From Amantichitinum ursilacus (GTDB taxonomy: Bacteria; Pseudomonadota; Gammaproteobacteria; Burkholderiales; Chitinibacteraceae): 64,000 bases of DNA. The notes under the pieces were generated by a model. It saw nothing but the letters and a program-made list of their open reading frames with translations. It did no database searches and was not told where the DNA came from. The DNA is taken from positions 124,001-188,000 of the forward strand of contig NZ_LAQT01000038.1 of assembly GCF_001294205.1 (NCBI RefSeq). Direction: 5' to 3'. A program made the translations under genes and the position numbers. Shown in pieces: positions 8,295 to 16,107 of the stretch; positions within the stretch are counted from its first letter, which is position 1; each line of letters opens with the position of its first letter.

Positions 8295-8794
8295 TGCGCA
8301 AAATCGCCATTGTCGGGCCGGAATCGAGCGGCAAGACCACGCTGGCGCAAGATCTGGCGCAGCGTCTGGCCTGCCCGTGGGTGGCCGAGTATGTGCGCGA
8401 GTATTTTGCGGCGCGCGCTGACGCGAGCTACGACTTACAAGACATTATCGAAATCGCCCGCGGCCAGTTAGCGGCGGAACACGCCGCGCCCGCCTCAACC
8501 GATCTGGTCTGCGATACCAACGGTCTGGTCTGCAAAATCTGGGCCGAAGTGCGTTTCGGCGTTTGCCCACCCGAGCTCGCCACGCTGTGGCCCGCCGCCA
8601 ATTACGCGTTGCACGTACTGGTGCGCCCCGATATCCCATGGGAACCCGACCCGTTGCGCGAAAATCCGACTGACCGCGACTGGTTGTTTGGCTTGTACGC
8701 GACGGCGCTGGATGCGGCCGGCGTGCCGTGGATCAGCGTTGGCGGCTCAAGGTCCGAACGCGTCGATGCGGTGCTGGCCGCGCTGCAACACTGA
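8294..8794 (+). CDS. NadR-type nicotinamide riboside kinase (AAA-family ATPase)
   Basis: This 166-residue P-loop protein starts at once with MRKIAIVGPESSGKTTLAQDL, giving Walker A GPESSGKTT near residues 8-16. The pattern WVAEYVREYF followed by a D-T-N-G block matches the C-terminal ribosylnicotinamide kinase domain of NadR. The adenylyltransferase and helix-turn-helix domains of enterobacterial NadR are absent, so it probably only makes NMN. The ATG at 8294 overlaps the last base of the pnuC stop, and the pair forms a compact uptake-and-trap unit. An upstream in-frame start at 8249 would lie inside pnuC and is less likely. Confidence 0.8.
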   Translation: MRKIAIVGPESSGKTTLAQDLAQRLACPWVAEYVREYFAARADASYDLQDIIEIARGQLAAEHAAPASTDLVCDTNGLVCKIWAEVRFGVCPPELATLWPAANYALHVLVRPDIPWEPDPLRENPTDRDWLFGLYATALDAAGVPWISVGGSRSERVDAVLAALQH

Positions 8795-8812
8795 AGATCG
8801 AGGATCCCGAAG

Positions 8813-9055
8813 ATGGCTGACATCACCTTCTCCGCCGAGCAAAGCCGCGTGCTTAAACATAAACTGCGGCGTTATCTGGAAACCGAACTCGACATTGAGC
8901 TGGGTGATTTCGACGCCGAGTTCTTGCTCGAATTCATCAGCAAAACGCTGGGCGCGCATTACTACAACCAGGGCGTCGCGGATGCGATGGCCGTGCTGGA
9001 AGACAAGGTGGATGTATTGCGCGACGGCTTGATGATGTTGGAAAAACCGGTTTAA
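8813..9055 (+). CDS. DUF2164-family protein
   Basis: This is an 80-residue acidic, mostly helical protein. The sequence around EQSRVLKHKLRRYLETELDIELGDFDAEFLLEF and GAHYYNQGVADA matches the small DUF2164 family, which has no assigned function. It lies 18 bases after the NadR-type kinase in the same direction and may be co-transcribed with it. The ATG is preceded by a GA-rich stretch. The 3' end overlaps the convergent DUF1801 gene by four bases. Confidence 0.75.
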   Translation: MADITFSAEQSRVLKHKLRRYLETELDIELGDFDAEFLLEFISKTLGAHYYNQGVADAMAVLEDKVDVLRDGLMMLEKPV

Positions 9056-9468
9056 CCCTTAGCCTTCTTTGGCTTGGCCTTGCTGGTCACATTGTGGTCA
9101 ATGGCGGCCCGGATTAACGCTTTGAACGCCTCGGCATCCACCTCTTCGCCTTCGCGGATATTGATGGCGCGGCGGGCGTTGCCATCCAGGCTGGCATTAA
9201 ACAGGCGGTGCGGATCAGGCAGTGCTGCCCCCTTGGCGAACGTCAGCTTGATCCACTGTTTATAAGATTCGCCCGTGCAGAGGATGCCAGCATGTTCAAA
9301 CACGGGCGTACCCATCCATTTCCAGGTTTCCACCACCTCCGGATCGGCTTCGTGGATCAGCGCACGCATGCGCGCCAGCGTGGCGCCGCGCCAGTCGCCC
9401 AGGTCGGCGATTCGCTGGTCGATCAGCTCGCTGGCGGGCGCAGTGGAACTGCTTTCGGCTTTACTCAT
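9052..9468 (-). CDS. DUF1801 (YdhG/YjhX-like) protein
   Basis: The product is 138 residues. The block RMRALIHEADPEVVETWKWMGTPVFEHAGILCTGESYKQWIKLTFAKGAAL matches the DUF1801 family, a small alpha/beta fold of unknown function related to iron-chaperone-like YdhG proteins. The ATG at 9468 is chosen over an ATG three codons earlier because GGGGAG lies about nine bases upstream of it. The C-terminus is lysine-rich (KAKPKKAKG). It converges on the DUF2164 gene. Confidence 0.8.
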   Translation of the reverse strand: MSKAESSSTAPASELIDQRIADLGDWRGATLARMRALIHEADPEVVETWKWMGTPVFEHAGILCTGESYKQWIKLTFAKGAALPDPHRLFNASLDGNARRAINIREGEEVDAEAFKALIRAAIDHNVTSKAKPKKAKG

Positions 9469-9516
9469 GCTTCGCAACTCCCCAAGGGCTATTGCGAAAC
9501 ATTGTAGACAGCGAGA

Positions 9517-10731
9517 CTACCCCCGCGCAGCCAGATATCGTTCCACCGCCGCATCAACTACAGCCGGGGCAAAAATCGCGTCGCTGACGAGGTGCGCCGC
9601 GCCCAGCAATCCGGCGTCTTGCCCCAGCACGCTGTTCACGATCTGCAGATTCCGCGTGGCCAGTGGCAACGAGCGCCGGTACACCGTCTCGCGCACGGCC
9701 GCCAGCAAATAGCCTTGGCGTTGCGCCAGTTCGCCGCCCAATACCACCAGCGACGGGTTGAGCAAGCTGACCGACATGGCGATGGTTTCGCCGATCAGGC
9801 GGCCGGAATTTTGCAGTGCCGCCACCGCATCGGGTTCGCCGTCGTTGGCCAGTTTGGCCAGATCGCGCACGTTGCCGCAGGCGTGGCCGCCATCGTTCAT
9901 TTGCCGCGTTAGCGCCCAGCCCGCTGCATACGCTTCCAGGCAGCCGCGATTACCGCAACGGCACACCGGCGGCTCGCCGCCGACCAGATTGCCGATATAA
10001 AAATGGCCCAGATCGCCCGCCGCGCCTTGCGCGCCGCGTTGCAGGTGGTTGTCCAGGATGATGCCCGCGCCGATGCCGGTGCTGATCTTGATGAATAACA
10101 GGTGGCCGGTGGCCGACGCCACCTCACGATGTTCACCCAGCGCCATCACGTTGACGTCTTTATCGACGATCACCGGGCAGGCGTAGCTGGCGGCAAAAAA
10201 GTCGGGGACGCGATAGCCATCCCAGCCCGTCATGATCGGCGGGCGCACCACTCGGCCTTGCGCAAATTCAACCGGGCCGGGCACGCCGATGCCAATACCG
10301 CGCACATCGCTGGCGCGGTGTTTTGATTCTTTCAGCACGTCCTTGAACTGGCGCGCCACTTCGCCCAGCACGATGTCGGGGCCGTCGGCGATGGTAATGC
10401 CCATTTGCCGCCGCGCCAGAATGCCGCGCTGCATATCGGTGACGGCGACTTGCATCGCGCCCGCGCCGATGGCGGCCAGCAGCATCACGCCGCCTTCGCG
10501 GTTGAGCTGAAAAGACCCGGTGGGGCGGCCGCCGGTGCTGTTTTCATTGGCGGCAGGCGCGATATAGCCTGCACCGACCAGGCCGTCGATGCGTTGCGCC
10601 ACGGTGGAGCGCGAAAGACCGGTGGTGTCCATGATCTGCGCTCGCGTGATGGCCACGCCGTTGCGGATCAGCGCCAGTATCTGGCCGGGTCCATCGATCA
10701 AACCCGCGGTTTCGTTGGGCTGAAGGCTCAT
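9517..10731 (-). CDS. ROK-family transcriptional repressor of the rare-sugar locus
   Basis: The product is 404 residues. The N-terminal 80 residues form a MarR-like winged helix-turn-helix (ITRAQIMDTTGLSRSTVAQRIDGL). The rest is a ROK sugar-binding domain with the zinc motif CRCGNRGCLEAYAAG and the EAGHFYIG-like block GDLGHFYIG. The ATP/sugar-kinase motif is degraded at its start (AIGAGAMQVAV in place of D-x-G-x-T), so it should bind rather than phosphorylate sugar, like NagC or XylR. It is divergent from the sugar operon, whose promoter carries a 19-bp palindrome, its most likely operator. Confidence 0.88.
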   Translation of the reverse strand: MSLQPNETAGLIDGPGQILALIRNGVAITRAQIMDTTGLSRSTVAQRIDGLVGAGYIAPAANENSTGGRPTGSFQLNREGGVMLLAAIGAGAMQVAVTDMQRGILARRQMGITIADGPDIVLGEVARQFKDVLKESKHRASDVRGIGIGVPGPVEFAQGRVVRPPIMTGWDGYRVPDFFAASYACPVIVDKDVNVMALGEHREVASATGHLLFIKISTGIGAGIILDNHLQRGAQGAAGDLGHFYIGNLVGGEPPVCRCGNRGCLEAYAAGWALTRQMNDGGHACGNVRDLAKLANDGEPDAVAALQNSGRLIGETIAMSVSLLNPSLVVLGGELAQRQGYLLAAVRETVYRRSLPLATRNLQIVNSVLGQDAGLLGAAHLVSDAIFAPAVVDAAVERYLAARG

Positions 10732-10763
10732 TGTGTAGATGTGTTCTAAGGCTGATGCGACGA

Positions 10764-10769
10764 ATTGTA
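10764..10769 (-). promoter_or_regulatory. Possible -10 box of the ROK repressor gene
   Basis: On the minus strand TACAAT lies 32 bases upstream of the repressor ATG. The -35 region is weak. Confidence 0.35.
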
Positions 10770-10801
10770 GCGCAAGAAAACGGCATTTGCGTTTTTCTTT
10801 G

Positions 10802-10830
10802 TTGACTTATGCGTAACCGTTACGCATTAT
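10802..10830 (+). promoter_or_regulatory. Promoter of the rare-sugar operon
   Basis: TTGACT (-35, 10802-10807, five of six consensus) and CATTAT (-10, 10825-10830) are separated by exactly 17 bases. Transcription would start near 10837, about 50 bases before the first ATG. The spacer is filled by a perfect palindrome. Confidence 0.75.
10809..10827. promoter_or_regulatory. 19-bp perfect palindrome, probable ROK operator
   Basis: ATGCGTAAC-C-GTTACGCAT is a perfect inverted repeat (9+1+9) that sits between the -35 and -10 of the operon promoter. Protein bound here would exclude RNA polymerase. The adjacent divergent ROK regulator is the obvious candidate; a LacI-type protein could also use such a site, but none is encoded nearby. 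Confidence 0.75.
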
Positions 10831-10888
10831 GTGCTCACGATTTGTGCATTACCCCATTTTTGTTGGTGCATTTACAGGAGCACGAGTG

Positions 10889-11770
10889 ATGAATCCATTA
10901 GGCATACACGCATTGGTCTGGGCCGGCGACCTGACCCCCGAAGGCGCACGCAAGGTAATCACCCAGAGCAAGGCGGCTGGTTTTGATCTGGTGGAATTGT
11001 CACTGCATGACCCGAAAGTGATGGACGTTGCGTTAACCCGCAGCCTGCTGGAAGAACACGGCCTCAAGGTGGGCTGCTCGCGCGGTCTGGCTTTCAGCGC
11101 TGATGTGTCCAGCGATGATCCGGCCATCGTGGCCAAAGGCGTGGCACTGCTGGAAGAAGCGGTCAACCTGACCCACGCCTTGGGCGGTTCTTATTACGGT
11201 GGCGTGCCATACAGCGCGCTGGGCAAATATGGCCAGCCGGTGACGGCTCTGGGCCGCAAACACGTGGTGGAAAGCCTGCGTCGCTTGTCTGATCTGGCTG
11301 CGGCCAAAGGCGTCACCATCGGCATCGAAGTGGTGAACCGCTATGAAAGCAACGTCATCAACACCGCCCGTCAGGCGCTGGCCTTGATTGATGAAGTGGG
11401 CGCGTCCAACCTGGTGGTCCACCTCGATACCTATCATATGAATATCGAAGAAGTGGACTTTGTGCAGCCGGTGCTGGAATGCGGCGACCGTCTGGGTTAC
11501 GTGCATATCGGCGAAAGCCATCGCGGTTACCTCGGCTCGGGCACCATCGATTTCACCAGCTTCTTCCATGCGCTGGCCGCCATTAATTATCAAGGCCCGA
11601 TCACGTTTGAAAGCTTCTCCTCCACCGTGGTGGCGCAGGGCTTGTCCAACGATCTGGCCGTGTGGCGCAACTTGTGGGATGACGGCATGGATCTGGCCAC
11701 GCATGCGCGCAGCTTTATTCTGGCGCAGGCCAAAGGTGCGGGCCTTGGCGTGACGGGTCGCGCATACTAA
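10889..11770 (+). CDS. D-tagatose/D-allulose 3-epimerase-like sugar epimerase
   Basis: This 293-residue TIM-barrel protein belongs to the xylose isomerase-like/AP endonuclease 2 superfamily. The metal and catalytic residues expected for ketose 3-epimerases are visible: Glu in IGIEVVNRYE, Asp and His in HLDTYHMNIEE, His and Arg in HIGESHRGYLGSGTIDF, and the second catalytic Glu in ITFESFSS. Known relatives swap the C3 configuration of D-tagatose/D-sorbose or D-fructose/D-allulose. The ATG at 10889 has AGGAG about nine bases upstream. It is the first gene of the als-like operon and could convert an imported rare ketose to a common one. L-ribulose 3-epimerase activity is an alternative. Confidence 0.82.
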   Translation: MNPLGIHALVWAGDLTPEGARKVITQSKAAGFDLVELSLHDPKVMDVALTRSLLEEHGLKVGCSRGLAFSADVSSDDPAIVAKGVALLEEAVNLTHALGGSYYGGVPYSALGKYGQPVTALGRKHVVESLRRLSDLAAAKGVTIGIEVVNRYESNVINTARQALALIDEVGASNLVVHLDTYHMNIEEVDFVQPVLECGDRLGYVHIGESHRGYLGSGTIDFTSFFHALAAINYQGPITFESFSSTVVAQGLSNDLAVWRNLWDDGMDLATHARSFILAQAKGAGLGVTGRAY

Positions 11771-11813
11771 GCGTCCTTTTTTTGCGTCCGTAACCCAATC
11801 CAGGATCAATACG

Positions 11814-12452
11814 ATGTCCAATCCTACCGTTTCTGTGCAGATCGCCGCGCATTACATCGAGCGGATCGAGGCCCTGTTGGCCGACGGCCAACGCCACATC
11901 CTCGGCCTGGTCGGTGCGCCGGGTTCTGGCAAATCGACGTTGTCGGCGGCCTTGCTGGCGCATTTTGGCGAGCGTGCAGTGGTGGTGCCGATGGATGGCT
12001 ATCACCTGGCCAATGTCGAGCTGGCGCGTCTGGGCCGGGCCCAACGCAAAGGCGCGGAAGACACGTTCGACAGCGCGGGCTATGTCAGCTTGCTGCGCCG
12101 ACTGCGCGAACCGGTGGCGGGCGAGATCGTCTATGCACCGGAATTCCGCCGCGAGATCGAAGAACCCATCGCTGGCGCGATTCCGGTCTTCCCCGACACG
12201 CAACTGGTGATCACCGAAGGCAACTATCTGCTGCTGGATCATGGTCACTGGACGCACGTCTACGGACTGCTGGATGAAGTCTGGTATGTCGATGTGGACG
12301 ACGCCCTGCGCCAGCAACGGCTGGTGCAACGCCATATGCAGTTTGGTCGCGACGAAGCGGCCGCCAAAGCGTGGGTGATCAACACCGACGAACCCAATGC
12401 CGTACGCATCGCCGCAACCCGCGCGCGGGCCGATGTGGTGTTTAGCGTTTAG
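11814..12452 (+). CDS. P-loop sugar/nucleoside kinase-like protein (FrcK/uridine kinase-like)
   Basis: The 212-residue product has Walker A GAPGSGKST near residues 33-41, then PMDGYHLANVEL and a GAEDTFDSAGY block. These resemble phosphoribulokinase/uridine kinase and pantothenate kinase relatives, and FrcK encoded with fructose ABC transporters. ITEGNYLLLDHGHW is the Walker B-like and substrate region. In this operon it most likely phosphorylates the sugar made by the epimerase, possibly D-fructose. The substrate is inferred from context only. AGGA precedes the ATG. Confidence 0.72.
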   Translation: MSNPTVSVQIAAHYIERIEALLADGQRHILGLVGAPGSGKSTLSAALLAHFGERAVVVPMDGYHLANVELARLGRAQRKGAEDTFDSAGYVSLLRRLREPVAGEIVYAPEFRREIEEPIAGAIPVFPDTQLVITEGNYLLLDHGHWTHVYGLLDEVWYVDVDDALRQQRLVQRHMQFGRDEAAAKAWVINTDEPNAVRIAATRARADVVFSV

Positions 12453-12490
12453 CGGGCAACGACTGCGCCCGCCTGGCCAACGCCAGCGGG

Positions 12491-12509
12491 CCGGTTTCCA
12501 ATAAACCGG
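12491..12509 (+). other. Stem-loop upstream of alsB-like gene
   Basis: CCGGTTT (12491-12497) pairs with AAACCGG (12503-12509) around a five-base loop. It lies about 36 bases before the binding-protein ATG and may protect or process the mRNA between the kinase and transporter genes. Confidence 0.45.
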
Positions 12510-12544
12510 GCCTTAATGCAGCCCGGAACCAGGAGCGACGTACG

Positions 12545-13489
12545 ATGAAGCAATTCAAAAAAATGACGCTGGCACTGACCGGCGCAATGCTGATTTCCGG
12601 TATGGCCCAAGCGGCCGATGTGGCCATGGTGCTGAAGACCTTGTCGGGTCCGTACTGGGTGGCCATGCGCGACGGTATTCAGGCCGAAGCCAAAAAACGC
12701 AATGTGCAAGTCGATATCCTGGCCCCGGCCAGCGAGGACGATCTGCAAGGCCAGCAACGCCTGGTTGAGGACGTGGTTAACAAAAGCTACAAGGGCATCG
12801 GTGTTGCGCCGATTTCGCCGGTAAACCTGGTGCAGGCGATTGCTCGCGCCAACAAGAAAGGCACGTATGTAGTCAACATCGACGAGAAAGTCGACGTTAA
12901 CCAGTTGCGTGCCCTGGGCGGCAGCGTCGTGGGTTTTGCCAGTACCGATAACGTGGCGCTGGGCGAAAAAGCCGGCAAGTACATCGCCTCGTTGCTGGGC
13001 AAAGGTCCGCATAAAGTGGCGGTCATCGAAGGCAAGGCCGGCAATGTGTCGGGCGATGCGCGCCGCACCGGTGTCGACAAGGCGTTCAAGGATGCGGGCA
13101 TTACCGTGGTGTCCAGCCAGCCCGCTGACTGGGACCGCGCCAAGGCGCTGGATGTGGTGACCAACATCCTGCAACGCAACCCGGACCTGAACGCGATCTA
13201 CGCCGCCAACGACACGATGGCGCTGGGCGCAGTGCAGGCGGTTAAAAACGCCGGCAAGTTGGGCAAAGTGATTGTGGTAGGTACCGATGGCGTGCCGGAA
13301 GCGCTGGATAGCGTCAAACGCGGCGAACTGACCGCCACCGTGGCGCAAAACCCGGCTGCGATTGGCGCCAAGTGCCTGGATATGCTGCTGGATGCCGTCG
13401 CCAAAAAACCGCCGATGGACCCGAAAGCCGAGCCGAACTTCGCCCCGGTCGATTCGTATGTGGTTAACAAGAGCGGCCGCGTCAACTAA
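12545..13489 (+). CDS. alsB: Periplasmic sugar-binding protein, D-allose-binding AlsB-like
   Basis: This 314-residue protein has a Sec signal peptide: MKQFKKMTLALTG, a hydrophobic core, and cleavage after GMAQA near residue 23. The mature sequence tracks E. coli AlsB from memory over long stretches, for example VLKTLSGPYWVAM, KSYKGIGVAPISPVNLV, VVNIDEKVD, VIEGKAGNVSGDARR, SQPADWDRAKALDV and ANDTMALGAVQA. It would deliver a D-allose- or D-allulose-like sugar to the AlsAC-type transporter that follows. AGGAG is a good ribosome binding site. A strong stem-loop follows the gene, as is common after highly expressed binding proteins. Confidence 0.85.
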   Translation: MKQFKKMTLALTGAMLISGMAQAADVAMVLKTLSGPYWVAMRDGIQAEAKKRNVQVDILAPASEDDLQGQQRLVEDVVNKSYKGIGVAPISPVNLVQAIARANKKGTYVVNIDEKVDVNQLRALGGSVVGFASTDNVALGEKAGKYIASLLGKGPHKVAVIEGKAGNVSGDARRTGVDKAFKDAGITVVSSQPADWDRAKALDVVTNILQRNPDLNAIYAANDTMALGAVQAVKNAGKLGKVIVVGTDGVPEALDSVKRGELTATVAQNPAAIGAKCLDMLLDAVAKKPPMDPKAEPNFAPVDSYVVNKSGRVN

Positions 13490-13506
13490 GTTGGCCTGAC
13501 CGTAAA

Positions 13507-13547
13507 AAGCCGCGGCTACGCACGCCCCCGCGTGCGTGGCCCGGCTT
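13507..13547 (+). other. Intercistronic stem-loop between alsB- and alsA-like genes
   Basis: GGCTACGCACG (13514-13524) pairs over 11 positions (one G-U) with CGTGCGTGGCC (13531-13541) around CCCCCG, and AAGCCG/CGGCTT extend the stem outwards. With no T-run it is not a terminator. It probably shields the upstream binding-protein message so that more of it is made than of the membrane parts. Confidence 0.7.
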
Positions 13548-13572
13548 CATCCGAAGTACGGGAGTACGCGCC

Positions 13573-15081
13573 ATGGTTGCATTGGTGGCAGTCAAAGGCA
13601 TTACCAAGCGGTTTCCGGGCACCGTTGCGTTGCAGGATGTCAGCTTTGATATCCGCGCTGGCGAAGTGCACGTGCTGCTGGGCGAAAACGGCGCGGGCAA
13701 ATCCACGCTGATGAAAATCCTCAGCGGCATTTACCAGCCTACCTCGGGCCAGATTACGCTGGGCGACACCACGTATGAGCAGCTGACGCCCAATCTGTCG
13801 AAGGCCTACGGCATCCGGCTAATCTATCAAGAATTGTCGGTGGTCGACTATCTGAGCATCGAAGAAAACCTGTTTATCGGCAATCTGCCCACCTGCAAAA
13901 AGTGGGGCCTTAATGTCGTTGACCGCGTCACCATCCGCAAAAAGGCGCAAGAAGCGATGCGCCGCGTGGGCCTGAAGCGGCATCCGGCCATGCTGGTGGG
14001 TGATCTGTCGATCTCGGAAAAACAGCAGGTCGAAATTGCCAAGGCGCTGGCCAGCGACGCCCGCGTCATCATCATGGACGAACCCACGTCATCGCTGACC
14101 GATGAAGAAGTGGCGCATTTGTTCAAGGTGATTCAGGAGCTGAAGGCCCAAGGCATCGGCCTGGTCTACATCTCGCACAAGCTCAAAGAAATTCCGATTG
14201 TGGGTGACCGTGTTTCGGTGCTGAAAGATGGCCGTTACGTGGGCACCTATGACGCCCGCACCACCTCCACCGACAAACTGGTGGCCGCCATGGTGGGCCG
14301 CGAAATTACCCACAGCCGGCCCGATCCCACGCGAGAAGCCGGGGCCAGCACCGTGTTTGCGGTGGACAAGGTCAGCTCCAAAGATGGCCGCGTGCGCGAT
14401 GTCAGTTTTCAACTGCGCCAGGGCGAAATCCTCGGCTTTGCCGGGCTGATTGGCTCGGGCCGCAGCGAGCTGATGGAAACCATTTTTGGCGCACGTGAAC
14501 GCAACGGTGGCGACATCACGCTCAACGGCAAGGTGATCAACCCGGACAGCCCGTATGCCGCCATCAAGGCGGGCCTGGCGCTGGTGACGGAAGACCGTCG
14601 TCACACCGGCTTTTTCCACAATTTTTCGATTGCGGAAAACATCTCGATTTTGCCGATGCTGAAAACCGCACACCGGCAACTGTCGCTGGAACGCATCGAC
14701 TTTGCCGAAGAAAAACAGTTTGGCGACGACTACAAGGCGCGTTTGCGCATCCGCTGTTCGTCGCCCGCGCAAAACATTACCGAGCTGTCTGGCGGTAATC
14801 AGCAAAAGGCCATCATCGCCAAATGGCTGGCCGCCAAAAGTGACCTGTTTATTTTTGACGAGCCCACGCGCGGTATCGACGTGGGCGCCAAAAGCGAGAT
14901 CTATCAGATTTTGCGAGAGCTGGCCGATGCCGGCAAAGGCATCATCGTGGTCTCGTCCGAACTGCCCGAACTGCTGAGTGTGTGCGACCGCATCGCGGTC
15001 TATCGCAACGGCAGCATTGCCGAGGTGTTTAACAACGCCGACGCCACCGAAGAAAACATCATGCATGTGGCCACGGCTTGA
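13573..15081 (+). CDS. alsA: Sugar ABC transporter ATP-binding protein, AlsA/RbsA-like
   Basis: This 502-residue protein has two ABC domains. The first has Walker A GENGAGKST near residue 41, signature LSISEKQQVEIAKAL and Walker B VIIMDEPTSSLT. The second has a degraded Walker A region (GFAGLIGSGRSELMETIFG), signature LSGGNQQKAIIAKWL and Walker B LFIFDEPTRGIDVG. This arrangement is standard for the CUT2 (RbsA/XylG/AlsA) sugar importers. It energises import of the sugar captured by the AlsB-like protein. GGGAG lies ten bases before the ATG. Confidence 0.88.
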   Translation: MVALVAVKGITKRFPGTVALQDVSFDIRAGEVHVLLGENGAGKSTLMKILSGIYQPTSGQITLGDTTYEQLTPNLSKAYGIRLIYQELSVVDYLSIEENLFIGNLPTCKKWGLNVVDRVTIRKKAQEAMRRVGLKRHPAMLVGDLSISEKQQVEIAKALASDARVIIMDEPTSSLTDEEVAHLFKVIQELKAQGIGLVYISHKLKEIPIVGDRVSVLKDGRYVGTYDARTTSTDKLVAAMVGREITHSRPDPTREAGASTVFAVDKVSSKDGRVRDVSFQLRQGEILGFAGLIGSGRSELMETIFGARERNGGDITLNGKVINPDSPYAAIKAGLALVTEDRRHTGFFHNFSIAENISILPMLKTAHRQLSLERIDFAEEKQFGDDYKARLRIRCSSPAQNITELSGGNQQKAIIAKWLAAKSDLFIFDEPTRGIDVGAKSEIYQILRELADAGKGIIVVSSELPELLSVCDRIAVYRNGSIAEVFNNADATEENIMHVATA

Positions 15082-15105
15082 CGCCTGGCCTCGGAGATGA
15101 AGATC

Positions 15106-16107
15106 ATGATTCAGACCGAAACCGCAGTGGAAACCGCCGCTGTGACACCCTCCCCCGCAAAACGCGACTTCGCCCAGCTGTGGCAGAACTACGGCACCTT
15201 TGGTGTGCTGGTGATTCTGCTGGTGTTATCCAGCGCGCTTAGCCCGCAATACTTTCTGACCACCGACAACCTGCTGCAGGTATTGCTGCAAAGCTCGGTG
15301 ATGGTGCTGCTGGCATGTGGCGTGTTCTTTACCATCCTGATTGCGGGCATCGATTTGTCGGTGGGCTCGATGCTGGCGCTCACCGGCATGGTTACCGCGC
15401 AACTGATGATGGCGGGCTGCCCATTCTGGCTGGCCATTTTGCTGGGCGGCGTATTGTTGGGCGGCCTGTTGGGCGCGGTGAATGGCTTGCTGGTTAATTT
15501 AACCGGGCTGCATCCCTTCATTATTACGCTGGGCACGGTGGCGATTTATCGTGGCGTGACGCTGATTATCTCCAACGCGGCGTCGGTGTTCGGCTTTGAT
15601 CCGCGCTTTGGCGACATCATCGCGGGCCGGGTGGTTGGTGTGCCGGTGCCGGTGCTGATTGCGCTGGTAGTGGCCGGGGTGCTGTGGTTTGTCACCAAGT
15701 ACACGCGCCTGGGTCGCAATATCTATGCGCTGGGCGGCAACGCGCAGGCGGCTTACTTCTCCGGCATTAACGTCAAGCTGCACACGCTGGTGGTGTTTGT
15801 GATCTCGGGCATCTGCGCGGGGATTGCCGGTGTGATTACCGTGGCGCGCACCTCGGCTGCCGAACCGAACGCCGGCGTGGGCTTTGAAACCTTTGCCATC
15901 GCCTCGGCCATTATTGGCGGCACCAGCTTCTTTGGCGGCCGCGGCAAGATTCCGGGCGTGGTGGTCGGTGGTCTGATCATTGGTGTGATCAACAACATTC
16001 TTAACCTGCTGAATGTGCAGTCGTACTACCAGCAGATCGTGATGGGCGCGCTGATTATCGCTGCCGTCACCGTTGATAAATTCTTTGGCAAAAAGAACGC
16101 GCGATGA
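15106..16107 (+). CDS. alsC: Sugar ABC transporter permease, AlsC/RbsC-like
   Basis: This 333-residue inner-membrane protein has about eight to ten hydrophobic segments after a cytoplasmic N-terminus of some 30 residues. The block GIDLSVGSMLALTGM and the loop NAASVFGFDPRFG followed by YTRLGRNIYALGGNAQAAYFSGI are hallmarks of RbsC/AlsC permeases of the CUT2 class. The ATG at 15106 is chosen because GGAG (15093-15096) touches an earlier ATG at 15097 but stands at normal distance from 15106. The last four bases overlap the mutarotase start. Confidence 0.88.
   Translation: MIQTETAVETAAVTPSPAKRDFAQLWQNYGTFGVLVILLVLSSALSPQYFLTTDNLLQVLLQSSVMVLLACGVFFTILIAGIDLSVGSMLALTGMVTAQLMMAGCPFWLAILLGGVLLGGLLGAVNGLLVNLTGLHPFIITLGTVAIYRGVTLIISNAASVFGFDPRFGDIIAGRVVGVPVPVLIALVVAGVLWFVTKYTRLGRNIYALGGNAQAAYFSGINVKLHTLVVFVISGICAGIAGVITVARTSAAEPNAGVGFETFAIASAIIGGTSFFGGRGKIPGVVVGGLIIGVINNILNLLNVQSYYQQIVMGALIIAAVTVDKFFGKKNAR

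Noticed and set aside
9517-10731. ROK-family sugar kinase (AlsK-like)
   Set aside because: The N-terminus is a winged helix-turn-helix and the D-x-G-x-T ATP motif is lost, so a repressor is the better call.
10889-11770. AlsE (allulose-6-phosphate 3-epimerase)
   Set aside because: AlsE belongs to the ribulose-phosphate epimerase family; this protein has the tagatose epimerase/xylose isomerase-like pattern.
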